Part shown: positions 53,739-62,042 of the stretch, in pieces
Numbering within the stretch: position 1 is the stretch's first letter
Layout of the letters: every line of letters begins with the position of its first letter
From: Allobosea sp.
GTDB lineage: Bacteria; Pseudomonadota; Alphaproteobacteria; Rhizobiales; Beijerinckiaceae
Length of the DNA: 64,000 nucleotides
Assembly (NCBI GenBank): GCA_024231975.1
Contig: JAAEQB010000075.1
Coordinates: 1 to 64,000, forward strand
Reading direction: 5' to 3'
Notes under the pieces: model-generated
Database searches by the model: none
What the model was told of the DNA's origin: nothing
The model's input: the letters and a program-made list of their open reading frames with translations, nothing else
Made by a program: the position numbers and the translations under genes

Positions 53739-54497
53739 TCAGCGTCGGCTGATCGTCTCCACGACATGGGCCAGTTGCTCGACCACGGCGGCGGTGATGG
53801 CCTGCCCCTTCTCGCGTGTGGCCAGCGAGGGATCGCCGACGACCCCGGTGCCGCCCGACATCTCATGCATCGAGCGGAAGAGGGCGCCGCGGGCCGGCAG
53901 GATCATGTCGGCATTGGCCCAGTCATGGGTCTCGACATAGCTCATGCCGGAGACCAGCTTGGTGCGGACGCTTTCGGGCGCGCCGAGCAGCATCAGCGAG
54001 GTCTCGAACTCGCAGGCATGGTTGACGCCGGCGAAGACGCTCTCACGGATCGCGCCGAGCTCCTTGGCGGCGAGGCGCCACCAGGTCAGGAAGGCGACGC
54101 GGCAGTCGCGATGCTTCGTGCCGAAGGTTTCGAGCAGCACCTGGCCGATCGCCTGGTTGCCGCCATGGCTGTTGAACAGCGCGATGTTGCGGAAGCCGTG
54201 GCGGACGACGCTCTCCAGGATGTCGCCGACATAGGCCAGGAAGGTCTCGTGGCGGACGCTGAGCGTGCCGGCGAAATCCATATGGTGCTCGGAGCAGCAG
54301 ACCTTGACCTGCGGCAGGATCAGCACCTGCTTGCCGAGCTTCTGCTCCAGCGCCTGCAGGAAATGATCGCCGATGACGGCGTCGGTCTCCAGCGGCAGGT
54401 GCGGGCCGTGCTGCTCGATGGCGGCGACGTTCAGCACGACCGGGATGTCGCGATCGAGCGCGGCGACCTCGTTGGTCGTCAGGGTTTCCCAACGCAT
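53739..54497 (-). CDS. Creatininase-family amidohydrolase
   Basis: 252 residues. Metal-ligand motifs AIEQHGPHLPLETD (Glu28, His30, Asp39), FNSHGGN and the Glu-containing ACEFETSLML. Family members open cyclic amides (creatinine) or hydrolyse formamides of cofactor or siderophore pathways. Start at the ATG at 54497; the frame is open to 54608 but that stretch is shadow of the enolase-family gene. The gene lies between that gene (16-base gap) and the binding protein, so it probably acts on the imported solute. Confidence 0.85.
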   Translation of the reverse strand: MRWETLTTNEVAALDRDIPVVLNVAAIEQHGPHLPLETDAVIGDHFLQALEQKLGKQVLILPQVKVCCSEHHMDFAGTLSVRHETFLAYVGDILESVVRHGFRNIALFNSHGGNQAIGQVLLETFGTKHRDCRVAFLTWWRLAAKELGAIRESVFAGVNHACEFETSLMLLGAPESVRTKLVSGMSYVETHDWANADMILPARGALFRSMHEMSGGTGVVGDPSLATREKGQAITAAVVEQLAHVVETISRR

Positions 54498-54513
54498 GGT
54501 GTGAGCTCGCTCT

Positions 54514-55662
54514 TCAGGAAATCGTGCGGCCGCCGACGCGGAAACGGGCGATCGCGGCTTCGTCGAGGGTGATGCCGAGGCCCGGCCCCTCATCGGGGAT
54601 GCGCACATGCGGTGGCTCGAAGGCCAGCGGCCTGGCGAGCAGATCGTGGCTGCGGATCATCCGGCCGAAGATGTCGCTCGGCCAGACGCAGCTCTTCGCC
54701 GCCGCGGCCTGGTGCACATACATCGCCTCCAGGATGCCGAGATCGACCTCCGAGCCGTGCCAGCAATAGACGCCGGCGGTCGAGGCGATGTGGTCGAGCG
54801 TCTGGAACTTGGCGAGGCCGCAATTGAAGTTGAAGCCGTCGACCGCGCCATGGGCGATGGCGTTGATCGCGTCATGCGGACGCTGGCCCTGATAGACGTA
54901 AGGCAGCGAGACGTGCAGCACGATCGGGATCGAGGAGAAGCGGCGCAGTTCCGCGAAATCCTGCAGCATCCAGCGCGGCAGCGGGTCTTCCAGCAGGAGG
55001 ACGTTGCCGACCTTCTCCAGCTCCCGGATGATCGGGCGGGCATTGCCGGAATTCTCCCAGCGCTGGTTGGGATCGAAGATCACCTTCATCCCGGGCGCAT
55101 ATTCCTTGATGCGCGCGCACCAGCCGGCGACGTCGTCCTCGAGGTCGCATTTGAACTTGATGACCTTGTAGCCCTGCTCGAAATAGCGCTTCACCCAGGG
55201 GCCGACTTCGTCCTGGGTGCGGTGGCTCGACCAGGCGCTGACATTGACGCGGTCGCGGATGGCGCCGCCGAGCAGCCGATGCATCGGCACGCCGAGCGTC
55301 TTGGCATAGGCGTCCCAGATCACGCATTCGAAGCCGTCATATTCGCGGCAGAGCGGCAGCGGCAGGTCCTGCAGCGGCAGGTCGAACACCGACTGGCCGA
55401 GCAGGTTGGCGCAGATCGCCTCGATGCGCGGCCATTCATGGTCGCGGTAGAACTCGCCGATGCCGACGACGCCGTTCTTCAGCGTCATCCGGACGATGAG
55501 CTTGGGCAGTTCGTCGAACTGCACGCTCCAGCTCGCCTTGCCGCCGACGGGCAGCATGTGCAGGGGCTTGGCCAGGCTGTCCGAGTTGATCACACCGGGA
55601 TGGGCGGGAACCACGACCTCATCGAACTGGAAGGAAACGATCGTCCCGTCGGCTGGGTGCAT
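54514..55662 (-). CDS. Enolase-superfamily enzyme (mandelate racemase/muconate lactonizing type)
   Basis: 382 residues with an N-terminal capping domain and a C-terminal barrel. Visible are the KxK base motif VIKFKCD (Lys169, Lys171) and metal ligands Asp197 (IFDPNQRW) and Glu225 (LLLEDPLP). The third ligand position, 25 residues on, reads IPIVLHVS, so His250 stands where Glu or Asp is usual. His302 (CWHGSEVD) is a possible second acid/base. It would abstract a proton next to a carboxylate. First gene of the RpiR-linked operon; substrate unknown. Confidence 0.82.
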   Translation of the reverse strand: MHPADGTIVSFQFDEVVVPAHPGVINSDSLAKPLHMLPVGGKASWSVQFDELPKLIVRMTLKNGVVGIGEFYRDHEWPRIEAICANLLGQSVFDLPLQDLPLPLCREYDGFECVIWDAYAKTLGVPMHRLLGGAIRDRVNVSAWSSHRTQDEVGPWVKRYFEQGYKVIKFKCDLEDDVAGWCARIKEYAPGMKVIFDPNQRWENSGNARPIIRELEKVGNVLLLEDPLPRWMLQDFAELRRFSSIPIVLHVSLPYVYQGQRPHDAINAIAHGAVDGFNFNCGLAKFQTLDHIASTAGVYCWHGSEVDLGILEAMYVHQAAAAKSCVWPSDIFGRMIRSHDLLARPLAFEPPHVRIPDEGPGLGITLDEAAIARFRVGGRTIS

Positions 55663-55710
55663 GGCTCGGCTCGTCTTCTGTTCGTTGGCGCAGGGCGCGA
55701 CGATCGGGCT

Positions 55711-55727
55711 ATGTAGCTAAATTACAT
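55711..55727. promoter_or_regulatory. Candidate RpiR operator 1
   Basis: ATGTA-GCTAAAT-TACAT has perfect 5-base arms and lies 48 bases upstream of the enolase-family start. RpiR proteins often bind TGTARTnnnAYTACA-like elements, a form both sites approach. Confidence 0.55.
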
Positions 55728-55939
55728 TTATTGTCAATCGAGAAGATGAAAGCCCGTGCAATCTGCTCATCCGCGCCTTGGTGGGCGGGCTTTCGGGCTG
55801 TCGCTCAGGGCGCCGCCAAGGGCTCGCTCTTTGGCAGGGCAGCCTGGCTTATCTTATTGATATAGTTGATTTCTGGCGTGAATTTTCGTGCGGAGAGATC
55901 GCGCCTGGCTGTTGTGTTCCATTCACTGGAACTGAAAAT

Positions 55940-55952
55940 GTAGTAAAACTAC
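55940..55952. promoter_or_regulatory. Candidate RpiR operator 2
   Basis: GTAGT-AAA-ACTAC, a perfect 13-base palindrome, lies 10 bases after the rpiR-type stop and about 280 bases upstream of the enolase-family start. It shares TGTAG/CTAC elements with site 1. Confidence 0.5.
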
Positions 55953-55962
55953 CAATTCAGCG

Positions 55963-56847
55963 TCAATCGCCGATCGGCTGGCCCTCGGTGCTGCCATGCA
56001 GAGCGATCAGGGTGGCACGGGCGCGCCAGAGCTTCTTGGAGACGATCTTCATGCGTCGGGCGCCCAGCAGCGTCGCCATGCAGTCGAGCAGGAAGAGCTG
56101 CCCGTAGCGGCCGCGATTGGGCATATAGAAGAACTTCTCCTCGTCGAAGGCCTGGAGTGGCACCAGCACGCTGGCGAGCGCGGCAAGCGGGCTCGGCGGG
56201 TCGGTGACGGCGACGACCCCGGCGCCCTGGCTGCGGGCGATCTCGGCGCTGTCGAGCAGGGAGCGCGGCTTGCCGGTGACCGAGAAGATCAGGAGGACGT
56301 CCTCCGGCCCGCAGGTCGCGGCCATGACGCGCTGCTGGTAGGGATCGGCGGTCGAGGACGCCGCGACATCGAGGCGGAACAGCCGGTTCTCCGCCTCGGC
56401 GGCGACATTGGCCGAGCTGCCGCCGACGCCGAAGCAAAACACGCGGCGCGCCTTGTCGAGCACGTCGACGGCCGCTTCGATCGCCTGTGGATCGTGGTCG
56501 TTGAAGGCCATGGCCAAAGCCTGCACGGTCGCATTGTAGACGTGCTCGGCGACCTCGTTGCCGGTGTCGGCCGGTTGCTGGCGCTCGGCGGCGAGGTACA
56601 TCCGGCCGATCGCATATTCCTGGGCCAGCCGGATCTTGAAATCGGTGAAGCCGTCGCAGCCCATGCGGCGGGCGAAGCGCACCACGGTCGGTTCGCTGAC
56701 CTGCGCCTGGGCGGAGAGGTCGCGTGTGCTGATCCGTGTCGCGCCGTCGATGTCCGCCAGAATGATCTCGGCGACGCTGCGCTCTGCCCGGTTCATCTCG
56801 GGCGCTTCGAGCCGCATGCGATCGATCAGGCTGGTCACGTGGCGCAT
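55963..56847 (-). CDS. MurR/RpiR-family transcriptional regulator
   Basis: 294 residues. N-terminal HTH_6 domain (MNRAERSVAEIILADIDGAT, STRDLSAQAQVSEPTVVRFA, RMGCDGFTDFKIRLAQ) and C-terminal SIS domain (RVFCFGVGGSSANVAAEAEN, DVLLIFSVTGKPRSLLDSAE). Start at the ATG at 56847 after AGGA, giving the usual size; ATG 56910 is possible. The SIS domain normally binds a phosphosugar, but no sugar genes are close. Palindromes downstream of its stop suggest control of the enolase/creatininase/transporter operon. Confidence 0.88.
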   Translation of the reverse strand: MRHVTSLIDRMRLEAPEMNRAERSVAEIILADIDGATRISTRDLSAQAQVSEPTVVRFARRMGCDGFTDFKIRLAQEYAIGRMYLAAERQQPADTGNEVAEHVYNATVQALAMAFNDHDPQAIEAAVDVLDKARRVFCFGVGGSSANVAAEAENRLFRLDVAASSTADPYQQRVMAATCGPEDVLLIFSVTGKPRSLLDSAEIARSQGAGVVAVTDPPSPLAALASVLVPLQAFDEEKFFYMPNRGRYGQLFLLDCMATLLGARRMKIVSKKLWRARATLIALHGSTEGQPIGD

Positions 56848-56974
56848 CGTCCTGTTCCCGGCGCTCGCAACCGCGGCGCGACGCACGTCTTGATCTGCGT
56901 GTCTTGGCATGTGTGGGCGGATTCGGCCAAGCCAAGGCCTTCCGCGCTATCGTAAGCGCTTGTTCCGCCGCCTG

Positions 56975-57733
56975 TCAGTTCGGCATGATCTCGTCCGATC
57001 CGGATCTGATCAGGTAAGCCGCAGCTCCGGCGCTCATCAAGGCCAGGCAGAACCAGGTCAGCGCATAGATGAGATGGGTGTTGCGGAAGGCGACCTGGGT
57101 CATGCCGCCCTGCGGCAGCGGGCCGGGCTCGGCGGTGGCGTCGGCGTCGACGAAATACGGAGCGACCGGGCCGAGCTGCCGCGCCAGCGCGATCGCCGCG
57201 ACGTCGCGCGAATACCAGCGGCCGGCCGCAGGATCGTTGGCACGCAGGAAGCCGCCGCCCGCCTCGCTCAGCCGCAGAAGCCCGACCAGTTTCGCCTCGC
57301 TTCCGGCAGCCATGCGTCTCGCCTCCGGCGTGCGCTGGTCTTCCGGCACGAAGCCGCGATTGACGAGGACGGTGAAGCCGGCATCGGCCCGGAACGGCGC
57401 CAGCACCCAGAGGCCGGGGCCGCGCTCGGTCACCGCCATGGTCAAGGTCTCGGGCGCGTCGAGGTAACGGCCTTGCAGGGCGACGCGGCGATATTCGTCC
57501 GTCCGGGCCGTGATCGCCGGCCAGTCCGCCGGACCGGGGGCAGCGACCGGCGTGGCCCGCAGCCGTTCCTCGGTGCGCGCGATCAGGTCGAGCTTCCAGC
57601 TGCGCCGCTGGATCTGCCAGACGCCGAGTCCGGCGCAGACCAGCGTGGTGAGGCAGAGCCCGGCGACGAAGATCGCCCGGGCGGCGCTGCCGCCCCGCCG
57701 CTCCGCGCCGGCCAGCATCGGCCTTAGCCTCAC
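56975..57733 (-). CDS. SURF1-family oxidase assembly protein
   Basis: 252 residues with two membrane helices, one at each end (about 17-38 and 225-245), and the SURF1 marks GVWQIQRRSWKLDLI, FTVLVNRGFVPEDQ and NTHLIYALTWFCLAL. SURF1 helps insert heme into heme-copper oxidases. It overlaps the cyoD stop by four bases, so it is the last gene of the quinol oxidase operon. Confidence 0.9.
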   Translation of the reverse strand: MRLRPMLAGAERRGGSAARAIFVAGLCLTTLVCAGLGVWQIQRRSWKLDLIARTEERLRATPVAAPGPADWPAITARTDEYRRVALQGRYLDAPETLTMAVTERGPGLWVLAPFRADAGFTVLVNRGFVPEDQRTPEARRMAAGSEAKLVGLLRLSEAGGGFLRANDPAAGRWYSRDVAAIALARQLGPVAPYFVDADATAEPGPLPQGGMTQVAFRNTHLIYALTWFCLALMSAGAAAYLIRSGSDEIMPN

Positions 57734-58113
57734 ATTCGGTGCATGTCGGGCATCATGTTGGTGTTAAGATGGAACATCACCCAGAGCGAGCCGGCAAGCG
57801 CGATCGCGACGACGATGATCGTGAAGATCAGCGCCAGCATGGTCCAGCCACCCTCCGAGCGGCTGTTCATGTGCAGGAAATAGACCATGTGGACGACGAT
57901 CTGCACGGCGGCGAACAGCATGATCACGATCGCCGTCAGCGTCGAATTGCCCAGCACGTCGTTCATGACGAGCCAGAACGGGATCGCGGTCAGGACGACG
58001 GAGAGCAGGAAGCCGGTGATGTAGCCGCGCAGGCTGCCATGCGCCGCGCCATGGGAGTCGTGCCCGTCATGATCGTGGCCATGGGCCTCGGCAGGGGTCT
58101 GGCTTGCGCTCAT
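57730..58113 (-). CDS. cyoD: Cytochrome o ubiquinol oxidase subunit IV
   Basis: 127 residues. A His-rich N-terminal tail (HGHDHDGHDSHGAAHG) precedes three membrane helices (GYITGFLLSVVLTAIPFWLV; VIMLFAAVQIVVHMVYFLHM; LIFTIIVVAIALAGSLWVMF). The His tail could bind Cu and is longer than in E. coli. Start at the ATG at 58113, overlapping the cyoC stop. Confidence 0.9.
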   Translation of the reverse strand: MSASQTPAEAHGHDHDGHDSHGAAHGSLRGYITGFLLSVVLTAIPFWLVMNDVLGNSTLTAIVIMLFAAVQIVVHMVYFLHMNSRSEGGWTMLALIFTIIVVAIALAGSLWVMFHLNTNMMPDMHRM

Positions 58114-58742
58114 TTCAGCACGCCCATCAGGTAGACGAAGGTGAAGACGCCGATCCAGACGACGTCGAGGAAGTGCCAGAACATGGAGAGGCACATCAGC
58201 CGGCGCCGGTTGGCCTCGATCAGCCCGAGCCTCGAGACTTGCGTCATCAGCACGGCGAGCCAGATCAGGCCGAAGGTGACGTGCAGTCCATGCGTGCCGA
58301 CGAGCACGAAGAAGGAGGAGAGGAAGGCGCTGCGCATCGGCGTCGCGCCTTCGTGGATGAGGTGCGCGAACTCGTAGAGCTCGATCGCGAGGAAGGCGAG
58401 GCCGAAGAGGGCGGTGACCACCAGCCAGCCCTGCATGGCCGCCTGCCGGCCCTTGTCCATCGCGAGCATGGCGAAGCCATAGGTGATCGAGGAGAACAGC
58501 AGCATGGCGGTGTTGACCGCCACCAGCCGCAGGTCGAACAGGTCGGCGCCGGAGGGCCCGGCCGCATAGTTGCGCCCGAGCACGCCATAGGTCGCGAAGA
58601 GGACTGCGAAGACCAAGCAGTCGCTCATCAGATAGAGCCAGAAGCCGAGCATGGTCGAGCCGCCCGGGTGCGCGTGCTCTTCCTCTGTGACGTAGAAGGC
58701 CGGGGCGGTGCCTGCGGCCGGAGCTATTGCCTTCGCCATCAT
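58110..58742 (-). CDS. cyoC: Cytochrome o ubiquinol oxidase subunit III
   Basis: 210 residues, five membrane helices. Subunit III marks are GFWLYLMSDCLVFAVLFATY, ELYEFAHLIHEG, THGLHVTFGLIW and the ending MFWHFLDVVWIGVFTFVYL. It stabilises the oxidase core. It lies 7 bases after cyoB. Confidence 0.93.
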   Translation of the reverse strand: MMAKAIAPAAGTAPAFYVTEEEHAHPGGSTMLGFWLYLMSDCLVFAVLFATYGVLGRNYAAGPSGADLFDLRLVAVNTAMLLFSSITYGFAMLAMDKGRQAAMQGWLVVTALFGLAFLAIELYEFAHLIHEGATPMRSAFLSSFFVLVGTHGLHVTFGLIWLAVLMTQVSRLGLIEANRRRLMCLSMFWHFLDVVWIGVFTFVYLMGVLK

Positions 58743-58749
58743 CCGCCCC

Positions 58750-60750
58750 TCAGGCCCGGCCCAGAAGCTGGGTGCGCGCGTCTTCCGCCTGCACGACGTC
58801 GTCGGCCGGGATGTTGAAGTCGCGGTCGTAGTTGAAGGTGTGGATGATCACGGCCGCGAGCACTCCGACGAAGGAGAGCGCCGCCAGCCACCAGATGTAC
58901 CAGATCAGGGCGAAGCCGCAGATCGTCGCCAACCCGGCGATGATCACGCCGGCACCGGTGTTCCTGGGCATGTGGATCGGCCGGAAGCCCTGGAGCGGAC
59001 GGGTGTAGCCGCGCTTCTTCATGTCGGCCCAGGCGTCGAGGTCGTGCACGATCGGCGTGAAGGCGAAGTTGTAGGCCGGCGGCGGCGAGGAGGTCGACCA
59101 TTCCAGCGTGCGCCCGTCCCAGGGATCGCCGGTCGTATCGCGCAATTGCTCGCGGCGCAGGATGCTGACGCCGATCTGGATCAGGAAGCAGAGGATGCCA
59201 AGCGCGATCAGCACCGCGCCGAGCGCCGCGATCACGAACCAGATCTGCAGCGAGGGGTCCTCGAAGCGGCTGAGGCGGCGCGTCACACCCATCAGGCCGA
59301 GGATGTAGAGCGGCATGAAGGCGACGTAGAAGCCGATCACCCAGAACCAGAAGGAGAGGACGCCCCAGAACCGGTCGAGCCTGAAGCCGAAGGCCTTCGG
59401 GAACCAGTAGGCGATGCCGGCGAATACGCCGAAGACCACGCCGCCGATGATGACGTTGTGGAAATGGGCGATCAGGAACAGGCTGTTGTGCAGCACGAAA
59501 TCGGCCGGCGGCACCGCCAGCATCACGCCGGTCATGCCGCCGATGACGAAGGTGATCATGAAGGCGAGCAGCCACATCATCGGCAGCTCGAAGCGGATGC
59601 GGCCACGATACATCGTGAACAGCCAGTTGAAGATCTTCGCTCCCGTCGGGATCGAGATGATCATCGTGGTGATGCCGAAGAAGGAGTTCACGCTGGCGCC
59701 CGAGCCCATCGTGAAGAAGTGGTGCAGCCAGACCAGGTAGGACAGGATGGTGATGACCACCGTCGCGTAGACCATCGAGGTGTAGCCGAAGAGGCGCTTG
59801 CCGCAGAAGGTCGAGGCGACCTCGGAATAGACGCCGAAGATCGGCAGGATCAGGATGTAGACCTCCGGGTGGCCCCAGATCCAGATCAGGTTCACGTACA
59901 TCATCGGGTTGCCGCCGAGATCGTTCGTGAAGAAGTTGGTGCCGACATAGCGGTCGAGCGTCAGCAAAGCGAGCGTCGCCGCCAGGATCGGGAAGGTCGC
60001 GACGATCAGCACGTTGGTGCACAGCGACGTCCAGGTGAAGACCGGCATCTTCATCATGTCCATGCCGGGCGCGCGCATCTTGACGATGGTCGCGATCAGG
60101 TTGACCCCGGACAAGGTCGTGCCGATGCCGGCGATCTGCAGGCCCCAGAGATAATAGTCCATGCCCACCCCGGGCGAGTAGGCGGCCCCCGACAGCGGCG
60201 GATAGGCGAGCCAGCCGACCTTGGCGAATTCGCCGATGAAGAGCGAGGCCATGATCAGCACGGCGCCGCCGACGGTCATCCAGAAGCTGAAATTGTTGAG
60301 GAAGGGGAAGGCGACGTCGCGGGCGCCGATCTGCAGCGGCACGACATAGTTCATCAGGCCGGTGACGAAGGGCATCGCCACGAAGAAGATCATGATCACG
60401 CCATGGGCGGTGAAGATCTGGTCGTAATGGTGCGGCGGCAGATAACCCTCGTTGCCGGCAAAGGCGATCGCCTGCTGGCCGCGCATCATCAGCGCGTCGG
60501 CGAAGCCGCGCAGCAGCATGACGACGCCCAGGATCATGTACATGACCCCGATCTTCTTGTGGTCCACGCTGGTGAACCACTCGTGCCAGAGATAACCCCA
60601 GAGCTTGAACCGGGTGATCAGCGCGACGAGCACGAGGCCGCCGAGCGCCACGGCGGCGAAGGTCCCGATCAGGATCGGCTCGTGATAGGGGATCGCTTCG
60701 AGGGTGAAGCGTCCGAAGAGGAGCTTCCACCAGTCGGGATAGGAAGTCAT
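58750..60750 (-). CDS. cyoB: Cytochrome o ubiquinol oxidase subunit I
   Basis: 666 residues, like E. coli CyoB. The heme and Cu ligands are visible: FTAHGVIMIFF (low-spin heme His), GHPEVYILILP (CuB His with cross-linked Tyr), LVWLHHFFTMG (two CuB His) and IAHFHNVIIGG (high- and low-spin heme His). About 15 helices. It reduces O2 to water while pumping protons, with electrons from ubiquinol. It follows cyoA after 25 bases. Confidence 0.97.
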   Translation of the reverse strand: MTSYPDWWKLLFGRFTLEAIPYHEPILIGTFAAVALGGLVLVALITRFKLWGYLWHEWFTSVDHKKIGVMYMILGVVMLLRGFADALMMRGQQAIAFAGNEGYLPPHHYDQIFTAHGVIMIFFVAMPFVTGLMNYVVPLQIGARDVAFPFLNNFSFWMTVGGAVLIMASLFIGEFAKVGWLAYPPLSGAAYSPGVGMDYYLWGLQIAGIGTTLSGVNLIATIVKMRAPGMDMMKMPVFTWTSLCTNVLIVATFPILAATLALLTLDRYVGTNFFTNDLGGNPMMYVNLIWIWGHPEVYILILPIFGVYSEVASTFCGKRLFGYTSMVYATVVITILSYLVWLHHFFTMGSGASVNSFFGITTMIISIPTGAKIFNWLFTMYRGRIRFELPMMWLLAFMITFVIGGMTGVMLAVPPADFVLHNSLFLIAHFHNVIIGGVVFGVFAGIAYWFPKAFGFRLDRFWGVLSFWFWVIGFYVAFMPLYILGLMGVTRRLSRFEDPSLQIWFVIAALGAVLIALGILCFLIQIGVSILRREQLRDTTGDPWDGRTLEWSTSSPPPAYNFAFTPIVHDLDAWADMKKRGYTRPLQGFRPIHMPRNTGAGVIIAGLATICGFALIWYIWWLAALSFVGVLAAVIIHTFNYDRDFNIPADDVVQAEDARTQLLGRA

Positions 60751-60775
60751 CGGTCCCTCGGCTCGCGAGTGCGGC

Positions 60776-61906
60776 TCAGTTGACGGCGCGGGCGGTTACG
60801 CCCGCAGCGCCGTAGACATCGGTCGGCGTGCAGATCGCCATCACGAAGGGGCGTGGCGGCAATGGCTGCCCGCCGCGGCGCACGCTCTTGTCATATTCGA
60901 GCGCTGTGACGGTATGGATGCCCTCCTTGCCGCCGCCACCCCTGGCATCCATGGCCATCATGTCGCGCGTGCACATCTTGGCGCGGTCGACGCACATGTT
61001 GAGGATGGCGGTGAAGAGATCGGACGGGATGTCGCGGAAATAGCGGACCGGCTCGCGCTCGCTCGGCCGCTCCAGCACGAGGTATTCCTCGCGCCCGAGC
61101 GTCGTGCCGTTGCGGATCGCGCCCTGCACCCAGTCGCCGAAGGCGGCATCGTCGACACCGCGGAAGCGGAAGCGCATGTCGGAGAAGCCGGCGCCGCTGT
61201 AATTGGCCGAGAAGCCCTCGAATTCGCCGGCATGGTTGATCACGGCGTTGAGCTTGGTCTGCATGCCGGGCATGGCGTAGATCTGGCCGGCCAGCGCGGG
61301 GATGAAGAGCGAGTTCATCACCGCGGAGGAGGTGATGCGGAACTCGATCGGCTGGTCGACCGGCGCCACCACCTCGTTGAGCGAAGCGATCCCCTGCGCC
61401 GGGTAGAGGAACAGCCATTTCCAGTCGAGCGCCACGACCTCGATCACCAGCGGCTGCTTCCGGATCGCGGTGCTGCCCGCCCGCGCCTCGACTACCGGCT
61501 TGCTGGCGCTGATGCGGTTGAGCGGCCGGTAGGGATCGAGCAGATGCGTGCCCATCCAGGTCATCGCGCCGATGACGATGATGATCAGCAGCGGCACCGA
61601 CCAGATCACCACCTCCAGCGGCAGCGAATGGTTCCAGTCGGGATCGTAGGTCGCCCTGGCCGAAGCGCGATAGCGCCAGGCGAAGAAGATCGTCAGTGCC
61701 ATCACCGGGATGATGACGAGCAGCATCAGCGCCGTGGAGGCCAGCAGGAGGTTTCGTTGCTGCAGTGCAACATCGCCTGACGGCGCCAGCAGCACCCATT
61801 GGCAGCCGCCGAGCAGCGCGAAAAGCGGCAAAACCGCTATGATTCGAAAGATCCGCAAGAGAGTCGAGACCTCCCCGTTCCGGGAACTGCCGTTCTCTAG
61901 GTCCAT
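60776..61906 (-). CDS. cyoA: Cytochrome o ubiquinol oxidase subunit II
   Basis: 376 residues. A lipoprotein signal with lipobox LLGGC, two membrane helices (about 50-75 and 95-115) and a periplasmic cupredoxin domain with VVALDWKWLFLYPAQGIA and ITSSAVMNSLFIPALAGQIY. CuA-ligand Cys residues are missing, as expected for a quinol oxidase. Start at the ATG at 61906; the upstream frame starts only at a TTG. It is the first gene of the cyoABCD-SURF1 operon. No cyoE (heme O synthase) is present here. Confidence 0.93.
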   Translation of the reverse strand: MDLENGSSRNGEVSTLLRIFRIIAVLPLFALLGGCQWVLLAPSGDVALQQRNLLLASTALMLLVIIPVMALTIFFAWRYRASARATYDPDWNHSLPLEVVIWSVPLLIIIVIGAMTWMGTHLLDPYRPLNRISASKPVVEARAGSTAIRKQPLVIEVVALDWKWLFLYPAQGIASLNEVVAPVDQPIEFRITSSAVMNSLFIPALAGQIYAMPGMQTKLNAVINHAGEFEGFSANYSGAGFSDMRFRFRGVDDAAFGDWVQGAIRNGTTLGREEYLVLERPSEREPVRYFRDIPSDLFTAILNMCVDRAKMCTRDMMAMDARGGGGKEGIHTVTALEYDKSVRRGGQPLPPRPFVMAICTPTDVYGAAGVTARAVN

Positions 61907-61999
61907 TCTTTCGCGCCGCACATAAGACAATCTGTCCCATTGCGGCAGTTTGACGTGTTGCTTCTATCCACCGTATCCATTTGTCAGAGGTGCGGGCAA

Positions 62000-62016
62000 G
62001 TCCGGTCTCTCCGGAC
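62000..62016 (+). other. Small hairpin in the MFS gene leader
   Basis: GTCCGG-TCTCT-CCGGAC is a perfect 6-bp stem with 5-base loop, 26 bases upstream of the MFS start at 62043, in the 136-base divergent gap with cyoA. It might tune translation; function unknown. Confidence 0.3.
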
Positions 62017-62042
62017 GGCCGCCAGCTTAGGAATTCGCGGTC

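Larger units (their letters stand above)
55663..55962. other. Intergenic region between RpiR gene and enolase-family operon
   Basis: About 300 bases, AT-richer than its flanks, with two palindromic elements (55711-55727, 55940-55952). It holds no convincing gene and probably contains the operon promoter. Confidence 0.6.

Noticed and set aside
58708..60783. 690-codon plus-strand frame opposite cyoB
   Set aside because: Antisense shadow; the cyoB translation has every heme and Cu ligand and the shadow product is His/Asp/Glu-rich without known domains.
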